Made by a program: the position numbers and the translations under genes
From: Incurvaria masculella
Lineage: Eukaryota > Arthropoda > Insecta > Lepidoptera > Incurvariidae
Direction: 5' to 3'
Assembly (NCBI GenBank): GCA_946894095.1
Contig: OX335641.1
Location: 14,030,501-14,094,500 of the forward strand
DNA: 64,000 nt
The notes under the pieces: model-generated
The model's input: the letters and a program-made list of their open reading frames with translations, nothing else
Databases searched by the model: none
What the model was told of the DNA's origin: nothing
Shown: piece after piece, positions 31,166 through 43,100 of the stretch
How positions within the stretch are numbered: the first letter of the stretch is position 1
How the letters are laid out: each line of letters opens with the position of its first letter

Positions 31166-34100
31166 CTGTCACACATTGTTCAATCAATAGTCGTAAAAAA
31201 AGATATAGAAACATAGTGAAATCGGCCGCGCCATTCACGCGAACATGGCATAATTCTGCATTTTATTTATTGCCCAATGTGTTTTTGGCGTTTATAAGTG
31301 GATAAGCTTCCGCAGACTTTGTTGTTATTTACAAAAAAACATTTCATAAAAGAACACCATGACAACAACACATTCACCATAAGCGAACATGGAGAAAAGG
31401 AGGGGAGAAAGACGAAGAAGAGTGCCTACCTGGTCTCCAGCGAAGGGAGCAATGAGGCTCTGTGATGCCTCGAACGCTTCGATTGACTTGAAATCGAGCT
31501 TGATGCCCTTGCGAGCTCCGAGCGGCAGCGGCGCGTTGTGCGCCGCCACCGCTGCCAGGAACGCCTCCAGGCTGAGGTCGGACACCACCGCCGGCGGGTG
31601 CGCCATCACCGGTATCGCCTGCCCCTCCCCCGAGCCCTCCAAGCGTCCCAACACGATGTCCGCCTCGATGAACATCACCTCACCTACACACACACACCCA
31701 CGTCTCCAGGTGCATAGACACTGTGCGCTGCCACCGCCGCCAGGTTCGGTTCGCTTCCACTCTGAGGTTGGACATCACTCCCGGCGGGTACACTATCCCC
31801 GGTACCGCCTCTCCCTCTCCCATTAACTGGATACTTAATGTACAGCGCGGTATCTGGCGAGCCAAAGAGACGTATGGCAACGCCCATGGGCTTTGTCAAA
31901 ACCATGCCGGCCGGCCAGGTACTTCATGCACGGCATGTTGTACTTTGAAGGAAATACCACATTCTTTATAGTAGAGACGAACACAGAGTGGGGGAGCGGA
32001 TGCAGTATCCGCTCCCCTTCGGGGTAAAGAAGAAAGAAAGAAAAAGAAAAGAAAAATACAGATTATTTTGCACATTTTTACAGTATTATATAGTCGTTAT
32101 CGTAAAGAAATTACTACTTAACAGTTTAAGGTAAGAGGGTGTTTAAATTCCCGGAAACAATATCGGCCCGCCTGAGTAAACAATATATGTTTAATTTTTT
32201 TTTTAAAACATTCTTTTTTATTCAAATTTCTATCCGCCTGACCCAGCCCAGAAACACATTTATTCTATTCTTCATCGGATAGGTCAGAAATTCTTTGTAT
32301 TGAGCACTGCCAGAAAATTGTAGGCGACATCGGTATAACCTAGGTACGTCGATGGTAGGCGAGCTTGGTTTTACTGTTCTACCCTCGATATGGCGTCTGA
32401 AGTTCAGGCCATGCGTCAGGTCGACACTGATGTGGTCGTCAATACGTACAATTGTACCCTGGAAGGTCGGAGCCTCGGTCGGAGCTACTATGAATGGTCT
32501 CCACTTAGAAACAAATACACACACCTGTGTCTTGTTCGAGTAAAACTTGAGGTTTCCGTAAACCCCATTCGGAAACTTTATCCATGGTCTCTTCGACTCA
32601 AACCAAAAGGGGCCGCCTATCCTCCTCCACAATAGCCTGGCTTACGGTTCGACCCGGTTGTACCTAGCACTGTGCTGTCACCTGAGAAATAATCAATGTC
32701 ATCCAAATCGTGCAGCAGAAAAGGGTTAGGGACAGCACGGAGCTGTACGCTGACATTGACTGACATAGCTTTGGAGCAACAACCATTGTCTTGTTACGGG
32801 CATCTAGGAAAGAAGTGCTTTGTACCAGATGTGGGAAAACTCGTGATATCCAAGTCGACCCAACACGATGTCCAACCTCGATGAACACTACCTCACCTGC
32901 ACACACTCACACTCTCACCAGCGCGTCACTACACTTATTAGGTAGATAGGAACATTTGCGCTGATAACAGAACTGGGGCACGCAACTATCGCAAGCAAAC
33001 AATATAGAGTAGCCTGACATAGTCTTGCATCAATCGTTTTCCTTAGTTAAGGTTGCAAAAAAGGACCCTGATTTCAAATGTTATCTTCAGAGCAACAATC
33101 GACAGAATAAGTAATGGTAGGTAAGTTAAGGGACTACTTCTTCGATTTGAAGGGTTACCATGTTAAATTAACTCGCCGGGTGAACTGTAGTAGAGCTTTA
33201 GGTTAACATTGAAAGCTGTTCGCTGCACAGGCGAGTTTATAAATATTTTGCGAACAATAAGGGAGATCGGTACTGACTAGCAACTACGGCATCGAAGAAT
33301 TATCGGTCATTGATGGCAGCGTGCGTCCAGTTCCCGCGTATGAAGTATTCGGCCATCTATTCAGGAGAAGGTTCGTGTAAAATGAGGAATCTAGTAGAGG
33401 TGGCTAGCAAGCAAGGCATCGAGGAATGAGCTGTCGTTGAGCGCGTGCGCTCGGTCCAAACGCGTGAAGTTGTCGCCCACCTGCGGAGACCCGCGTGCGC
33501 ATTTACTCAGGTGTCGGCGCCTTTATAAAGAGGAGTCCAATGGAGGTGGATAGATACTGACTAGCAAGTACGGCATCGAGGAATGCGCGGTCGTTGACGG
33601 CGTGCGCCCAGTCCACACGTGTGAGGTTGTCGCCCACCTGCGGAGACCCGCGTGCGCATTTACTCAGGTGTCGGCGCCTTTATAAAGAGGAGTCCAATGG
33701 AGGTGGATAGATACTGACTAGCAAGTACGGCATCGAGGAATGCGCGGTCGTTGACGGCGTGCGCCCAGTCCACACGTGTGAGGTTGTCGCCCACCTGCGG
33801 AGACCCGCGTGCGCATTTACTCAGGTGTCGGCGCCTTTATAAAGAGGAGTCCAATGGAGGTGGATAGATACTGACTAGCAAGTACGGCATCGAGGAATGC
33901 GCGGTCGTTGACGGCGTGCGCCCAGTCCACACGTGTGAGGTTGTCGCCCACCTGCGGGAACCACTCGTCCGCTACGCGTCCCCCGCCGCTGGCCCCATCA
34001 CGTCCCCGTTCAGCACCAGTGTCTGTAAAGACATATTATCGTGCACTGACACAGCCTTCTCTATTGTCTCTCTGAGAGGAGAGAGACAAGTAGAGGAGGC

Positions 34101-37100
34101 TGTGGCAATGATCGTACCATGCATGACCCGTGAAAATAACCCCTTCAACTCCCGAATAAAATTGAGGCTACGTCACTGTCGGGTTGCTAGTACGCGTTAC
34201 CGACTTGATTTCGAGGCCCATTTTCAGATTCAAAGTACGAACATATTATGTGTAATGCATCGACGATGGTGTAATGAAACCATAACTATAGATTCACGAT
34301 ACTAGCATGTTCTGAAAATGAAATTAAAATCGGTGACAAAACATGTCATCCTCCCCATACATCTATGTCGAGTGATATCAATCTTGCAATGGAATTGGTG
34401 TAGTTCGAATCCCTAAAGTTTAAATAAATAAATGAAATTTTTAAACCCTATTTGATTCCGTCACTTACAACCGACCCAACAGCCTTGCACATGGCAGAAA
34501 GAAAATAGCGAAATTATTTCTGCACTAGCAGCCCGTCCCGGCTTTGCACGGGCATAATGTAATTTAAAAAAAAAAATTTTGACACAATGATACAGAAATA
34601 AAACCTTTTTACGTAGAGTTCCTTAAAAAAGAGCATATACCTACACTGAAATATTTGAAATAAGAAAAAACTTAGATACTATTTGAAATTGTTTGTGAAT
34701 ATAATGTTTTTTTGTATGTTTTTATTATTTTTTTAATTAATATTGGTTTTTAATATATTTGTTTTTTTTGTATATTTTACTTTTTATGTATTTTTCATAC
34801 TATTAATTATTGTAAAAAGGTCATAACCACAAAACAAAAGCCATTAATTAATTTATTTAGTTAAAGCCTCCCGTAAACAATATTTGATGTTGTTTTATTT
34901 TGCACTAAATAATTAGCTTAACTGTTATTAGCTACCTACAACTACTGCTATAACCTACAACTAAAAAAGATTTAATCGAAAATCTTGAAAACTATTTAAG
35001 TCACTAAGGATAACTAAACGTACAACATATATTAGACCCTAGTTCTGAAAGATCTTTTTTGAATGCGTTTAGTTACCTACTAAACTAATTATTATCATCA
35101 AGCGACAAAATATTATCAAGCGACAATTTTTTCAATTCCGCACACGACCGCTGCGTAAGGGACCGCGAGAATGTGCCGCGCGGCAAGTTTATTTTGTGGC
35201 CTTGACGGGGAGTCGGCTCCCGTACCCCTGAGTGAGTACCGCCTACAAATAAAACGCATAGCTAGCCGAGCGGAGTTTTTTCTAATTTTTAAACTCGTGA
35301 TATATTTCGAATGGAATTTCCGAATCTAACAATTCAAAAAGTTATATAAAGGTATTGAAGCAATCTAAGCAAGTCTAACTCACGCTATAATTATATACTA
35401 TGCACCAATAACAATAAAAAGTAAAAAAACAGAAAAAAAAAATTGTAACATACAGGACTCGAACCGACATCCCCCATCGAACAATAACTGTAGATAAGAC
35501 GTCTCACGCGCTACACCAACCAGCTACTGACGATTAATGTGAAAATAGTAAATCCTTTCATGAAGTAGAGATCTGACGAAATGGTGGCTGTTTTCTAGCA
35601 GCAATGTGAATAATATGGCGGGTGATCTCGAGCCTTGTGATTGGTTGTATGATCATTGACGACTTGCCGCGGGATCGATACAACTTTCACGAAGTTCCAG
35701 CGACGGCGTATAGGTGTCGCTCTAACAATATCTCATTTCAGTTTTGTCCTAAGATTCACGGCGCCACTGCTGCGTTGGCTTCTAGCGGAGCGGTGGGGGG
35801 GAAATCGGGAATTTGTCTAGCTTCATACGCGGCCTTAAATAATAATTTATTTATTTTGATAAGGATTAATACCTAGGTACAAATTAAGAGCCTTTTCTAA
35901 CGGCGGTATTAAAATTTTTATTTTAAAATAAATGCACACTTATTGTGACTTAACTATAATAGGTATGCTGTCGCGACATTTTTTGTAGATAATGATGTGT
36001 TCTATAAAATTGTAGTACATCATTTTGTTCCATCGTGAATAGTTTTCGCAGCGCTCGCGATGTAAGGAACATTCTTGGTATTTTTTTCCACCTTGGGTTA
36101 CGTTATCGAAGTTTTAAAAAAAAAAAAAGAATTTTGCCTATGTTCCTCGGATAGACTGTAGCTTTCCAACGGTGAAATAATTTTTCAAATCCGTTCAGTA
36201 GTTTTGGAGCCTATTCGTTCAAATACACAAACAATCAAACCTTTCCTCTTTAAATAATTATATAGATAATACTATAATTTAGATCTCGATGTAACCATTA
36301 ATTTAAGTCCCAACATCTCACCCATCCAACCCAAAGTCTACGTGCGGAATGTCAATCTACATCGGGACCTTGGCCTTCCAACCGTAGCCCAATACTTCAA
36401 AGAAGCCTCTACCTACTACTTTGAAGGGATTTCTTCCCACCCAAATCCGCTTCTCGTGAAGGCAGCAACGACGCCACCTTCCCGAGCATTCGACCAAACC
36501 CACCGCACAGTAGTCGTGGGACGAGAAATGAGAAATGGGTTTGTAAACTGTTACTAGTGTAAAAACGAAGTATTCATTTTACGCCGAGCAGTATGGCCGC
36601 TACAAATTTCTTGTAGCGCACTGGATCGCGCACGCGGCGCGCCAACGAAAGCCCGTAGGTTGCGAGACGTCTAGACGCAACGACCCGCCAGCCGCGACTG
36701 TCTCGCTCGCGCAATGTAGCTGTAACCGGCTTGAAGCCGGCGACTCTCGTAACTGGGGTTACGAGTAATAGTTAGTAATATTAATAATTACTTCGTTGCG
36801 GCTTGTAGCCGGCGACTCTCGCAACTGGGGTTACCGCCGAAACTGTAATGCGCGCGCGCAGTGCGCACTGTAGTCGAAGAGGGGCTACATTCTTAACGAC
36901 CGCCGTTGTGGTTTGCTTACAGAAAAAGTCCAACGATTAGTATTTCTAAATGCTAATAGGCATATGAAATAAATTATAAATATGTTTATTTATCATTTGT
37001 GTTATATTATTTCTGGGGATTATTTTGTCGAGGATAAAAAGTTTTGTCTGACTTAATTGTTTGCGATAACTACATAGTAACAAAACCTCATTCTTGATTT

Positions 37101-40100
37101 TGATTTTTGTTGAGAATACAGGTCACTGCACTCGAGATTCAGAATTCATGTGAGATGATCGAACCGTGCTAGATGTCATTATACACATTCATGTCCAGCC
37201 AAAAAAAAAAAAAAAAAAAAAAAAAACAGGAGAGGGAGTTTTCTTTCATTTGTTTTCGAAACCGTTTCCGCTAACGGCTATCGGCATCAGCATTAACAGT
37301 TACTAACGTTTTCGAAGACCAGTGGAAACGCCCACGACTAGACACCGCCCTCGTCACGTTCTCGTTGACCCGGACCCGAGACTGCCGTCCTCAACGCGGC
37401 TCTAGCACCGCCACCATGTCCTTCCCGCTCCCGTTCCCGACTCAGTTCATTTGCTCGAAAAAGATATGCTCCGATTGTACCGCCTAACTCTATGAAAACG
37501 TCAATATGGAATATTCTGATGAATTTTGTATGTTTTTTGCATTTTATATTAATAATTTTTTCTGGAAAAGTTTATCGTCGAAGTTTTCATAATTTCATTT
37601 TGAAATAACATATATTTATAAATTATTTGTTTGGTTTACTAACAAAATCCCAAAAACGTATTTATTAAAAAAAAACAACAGCAGCAAAACTACGCATTTT
37701 AATACACAGCATCTCCAGCCACATACAAAAAGAGCGTGTTCCGCACTGGCCACAGACTAAATAGAGGATACTGGCAAATTACGCGGGAAATGATATCCCG
37801 CCATCGATCGCTTCGGGGTGCAGCACCCCTGCGCCGCCCAGCGTGTCCGATCGGAGAATTTTTTTGCTCATTCGAAAAATATTACGAACATTGAAGCAAT
37901 CTAGACAACTTTGGATTTAATTTTCTGCAGAAAGTTGTTTTTTTTTTCTCATTCTTTTCAACGAAAACTTAGTTCCTATTCCGGATTTTTACGGATTTCG
38001 GGGAAAATCTAATAATCAAAAACTGTCTTATTTACTAGTTCGATTTCAGAGAACACGCAGACACCATACCCATTGCTGCCGTTACGTAGTCGGGCTTTCC
38101 ATTCGCCGCAAGCATGCCACCGTTATGATGCACATTTTACATAATCCACAAATGAATAGGTAAATACATGAATGGTAAGTAATTAAACTAATTCTATGGA
38201 TTGGGTATAAAGAAAACTTTATTTTGGAAACAAAAACAATAAGTAGCACATAGACCAAAAGGGTGATATTATATACTCTTTGGTCAAAATGATAAACAAT
38301 ACACCTCCTGTGCGGTCCGTTTTGAGCTGTCAACGCATACACCGTATACGGCGTTCACAAGCAGCGTCCCGATTGAGACGCTGAGCTTAGAGCTCAAACA
38401 AACCTGGAAAAAATGACCATATAAACCGATTCTCCTAAGAGTTGAATCTCATCAATACTTGTTGAACTTGAATTTTGCGAAACTACCCTCTCGAACATTG
38501 CGCATACGCATACTATGCGCGATTTTGGGTCCCGTGTTAAACTTTAGCAGCCGTTTTCAGAGTGGGCGGACTAACTTTATTACGCCGGACTAAACCGGTT
38601 TTTGTATGGTTAGCCCGGTGCTAAACCCGCACTAAGTTTCAAGAAGCTCACTCTGAATACGGCTGTAGATTTCTTGGTCTGCCATATATAAGATCACAAT
38701 AACATATATTTGCTATAGTTATGAATCATATCAGTAATATTTGAATCGGATTTTCAACAAATTAAATACATTTAATTCACGTACATAAATTAAATTCACG
38801 TCAGCCGAAGAGACAACGACCATTGGAGTAACAGGAACAGTGGACAGGAAAACGGAGTGTGGGAAGACCACCCGCCATGTGCGACGACATGTGCGTCGGC
38901 GGCTCACGATTTTTGAACGCGGCCATTATTTCACCGCTGTTGCCATATAGCAACAAAATAACCCGCTAATGAAGGTAATTCACTACTGTATTATGATCAG
39001 GAAATTAGCTGCGTAATTCAATGTGGGTTATTATCTTCGACATTTCCATCCCGCTATTACCTTTTGCTGTTTGTCATCCCTAGAGGGTTTTTTAGAAGTG
39101 CGGGGCCAAAAGGTCCCGAGTGTAGCGAGTGGTACGAGACGAGAAGGTCGAGTGCGCTCGATAAAGCGAAGGGGCCAACCTGGCACGACCTTCCTTGGCC
39201 GTTTTCGCTGACCATAGAACGAGCAATAATACGGTTCGGAAACGCTCGGAATCATTCCTTTTTGCGCCACAACCGGAGCAAGATCTGTCAAATGTCACTT
39301 AAACGTGGGTCATCAACTCGCCTAAAATTACATGATTTCGAGTTAAAGGAGAATGCCCATTATGAAAGCGCTAGAAATTAGCATGTACATCAATGAATCC
39401 ACTTTGCTTTCAATCTTCATATATTCTTTGTAAAAATGTGCGATTTTCAGTTTTTTCTGTAATGGGGATAAGTCAGTAAACACTGCTAAAGATGAACTTT
39501 GAGGTTATTTTTTCCTACGTTACACGTACCTACCATCTTTGGTTGATATTTATTGGCTAGACCATTTTAATGGTTGGTGCTGTCATAATGGTTGCTTGCA
39601 GGGCCTCATTACATAAGGCATTACTTAAACAATATCAGGGAAAGGATAGTTGGCACTATTATTACTATAGTAAGTACTCCGCAGCTATTGTGAACTGTAC
39701 CCAGGGCAAGGGAACAGAATAAATACAAAGTGGTGGCTTTTGACAGAGGTCTTCATATACATATTACCTGGGGGTCCTCTTAGAGTGGTATGACTTATAA
39801 ATAGGTACCATTTAATGTATTCAACTGTGATCTACTAGAGTTAATAATTATTTAAAATGGAGAAGATTCCTTGCTAAGTTGGCTCGGCCACTGAAAAACT
39901 ATACAAGTAATTCCACTGCATTTATTCCTGTGCGTGTCGTGCGAGCCGATTAAGGTATTCGTAGTTCGGATTCCATGTAAAACTAAAGATTCACTCCTCT
40001 ACTTATTAGCTGCTAAGGTTTTACCTGCCCAAGAAAGTAACATCCCATTGAATAAAATATGGTCGACTCGGTTAATATCTGTTTTCTGTACAGTTTAATG

Positions 40101-43100
40101 TAACCATGTAATGTAAGTAAGGTCCTGGCATGCCATATAGTTCCCATGGGTGTGATAGTCTAATAACATGACGGTAGGTGTGGTATTGGACTCATGTTTA
40201 GTTCCATCAAAATTAATCTTATGTTAAAGGAAAGGACATGACATGGTATAGTTACTTCGAGAATGGGGTATTGTTGAGATGGTGTAATATTATTTAGTTA
40301 TCATGTCCAGTTGTATAAAAAACCTTATTTTTAAGCTACATATTTTATTTTGGTTGAAATAAATAATACATCGGCTGCTAGGTTACATTTCCATAATACC
40401 TACTACATGGACCTACTATAGTTTTTATATTAAACAATGATAAGCTAACACTTGACATTTCTTCCACTAAGTTGTGGGAACAGCGGGATTTACGGTATGA
40501 CCAGTACTCTGTTTATTTGTAAAAACAAAAAACCATATGTAGATACCTATAAGTAAATAGAGATGGCGTTACAGTTAACACCCCAATTTAGACTGGCGTT
40601 AAATGGTATGCACTTTGTGACAGCATCACTCATAAAAGTGCTGTAACAAATAAATATCAACCAAAGAGGTATGTACAATGTAAGCAATACATACACGACC
40701 TAGCATGAGCGCGCGCGCTGTTCTATAAGTAAAAATAACCTCAAAGCTCATCTTTAGCCGTGTTTGCTGACTGATCCCCATTATAGAAAAAAGTAAAAGT
40801 CACAAATTGTTACTTATATGATACGAGGAATAATAGCAAATCAGTTTCGTTTGTGTACATGCAAATTTCTAGCGCTTTTCTAGCCCATACTGAAATGGGC
40901 ATTCTCCTTTAGCATAGATTTTGAAATTAGCTGATTTTTTTATTTATTTAGATAAAAATTGCTTGATTTTACACGTTTGAGTTATGACATTAAAATTATT
41001 TTGGTTTGCGTAATGGCAAAGTGAAGTTCATCTGTGAACTTTTTTCGTTTTGGCCACGGAATATTGAGGAGGCAGGAAGTGAAACGTTTGTAAATTTGTT
41101 CCAGGACCGCGGTTACCGTTTTACTTAAGACCTTTTTGCTCCGCGAATGTATAACCGTCGCAATTGGCTATCCCTTAACAAATCCACATTTGTTCAGTTA
41201 ATATGAACCTTAAAGTAATGGATCTATGTTGGAATTCCAATACTGTTTGCAATCAAATGTTACGTCACTTTCGAACACGGCCGAGCGCCTCACACGCACG
41301 CAGTCACTAACAAAGTAGCGAGACATGACCCGGCGAGCAAAACGAGACGCCTCGACGCCATATTGTTTCGTAATGTTTTTGTCGTAAGTTTTATCGCTAC
41401 ATGTAAATGAAACTTACCGGTGATATGAAACTCCGCCATTATGAAGGTTGTGCACCCGGCTGTCGTGTTTACACGTTATTATGGCAAAGTACGGCATTAC
41501 TCCTTTTTAATTTTAGATTGTATCACGGACAAGTTAATGCACAGGAACGCCGCAGAGGAGTGAATCATGCGAGCATGAAGTGCGCGGGTCCCCGCTAAAG
41601 ACCGGCGCGCGAGTTCCGCCCACTTCACAATTCTTACCTCCTAATTGTTCTGTGGTTTTGGCCATGTTTTGGCGTTCGGGCTGGAGGGTTGCTCTGAGCC
41701 GTTCAGCCTGATTCCGTTCTGTAACGGACGGTACGGAGCGGGATGGAATCATCTTTGCTCGAACAAACCTTAGGCCTACACAAGCGATCAACCCATGTAT
41801 TCTTATACATTATATGAGTTCTGAATCGTATAAATTGTATTATATAATAAATTATTTTTCTTCTTTTAGAGCTTGTTTGTAAAAATGTTTTTTGATGATA
41901 ATTATTGTTATATTTTTCTGTTTTCGCTGGTCATGTTTGTAAGTCCGTTCATTTAATTAAATGTGTCATTGTTGCATGTTGGTTTGTCTAGTACAGTCTA
42001 GTTCTTCAGTAAGAACACCTTCTTGCGATTTGACTTTACTTTAGCACGGGTGACGGAATTGGTAGGCACAATGGCCACGAAAGATACGCTTGCTATTTGA
42101 AGTCCAGCATTGCCTTATACATATACGTTAAGTAGTTCTTTTTACACCTTTCTTTCTTTAAATAAAGTCTCCTTGCGGCCCAGGCGATTCTCTATATAAA
42201 TCACGTTCATTTTCACTCCCGGCGATTTGTCAGTTCTCCGTCCGAAGTAATCGACCCGTCTTTAAGATTTAGTTTTTATGCTGTTAACCGTTGGCTCCTA
42301 TCGAGATAATAGTAAGGAGCCAACCCTGAGGGCAGTATCCATGTCATGGTGAAATTAAGAACGGACTTTCATAATTAAATGCGTATTCAACATTCCGTGA
42401 CTCCTTTAGGAGTTACCTCATTAGGAGCCAACCTTGAGTTCAGTTATCATAATTTAATGCGTATACGAAATTTCATGTCTGAGCTGCTAACCATTGAGTT
42501 CCTTAATCAAGATCCAATCCTGAGTTCAGCAACTATGTCATGGTAAAACTTAAAACCAACTATCATAATAGAATGCGTACACTTTGTGTCTGTGCTTTTG
42601 ACCGTTGAAGAGTTCCTTTATCTGAAGCTAATCCTTGATGTAGGTTCAGGTCATGTTTACCATAAAAATGCAGTATCATCGGAACTTAACAAAAATGTAA
42701 AAATCCAACTCCTTAGGACAGTAACTAGGAAGTGGTTATAATTCAGCATGCAAGATTTGCTAAAATGCAAACTAACATACAAAACAATGCAAGTTAAATA
42801 AAAGCTTGTAAAAATTTGCTCTGCATTCACTTTAAACGATCCAAAGAGACGAAAGCCAGCGCGTTGTTGTTGGTTTCCGGTCCAACAACAACGCGCTGGG
42901 TGGACTCTCAAGTACATTATTGAGTATTATGCGAGCAAGACAGGCGTGGGGATTTAGTTTAAGGGTTAAAGCGTACGCATTTTCCAGGGTACGACTGCTT
43001 TGGGTACGACCATGGAGGTGAGGAAATTCCTCCATGGGTACGACTGTGTATCCAAAGTCGTTGATTGGGATTCTTGGAGTCGACCTGACGCGTGAACTGA

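Noticed and set aside
33270..33955. Functional mutually exclusive exons in the menorin-like gene
   Set aside because: Units contain only the 3' 76 nt of the exon and would shift the frame, so they are not interchangeable exons.
35455..35530. tRNA gene on the - strand inside the 34527-36270 repeat
   Set aside because: It has box-like motifs, but no complete cloverleaf pairs by eye. Treated as tRNA-derived repeat sequence.
39023..39381. Overlapping 62-105 codon frames as a gene
   Set aside because: No splice partner, no domain, and part lies in the foldback element's left arm.
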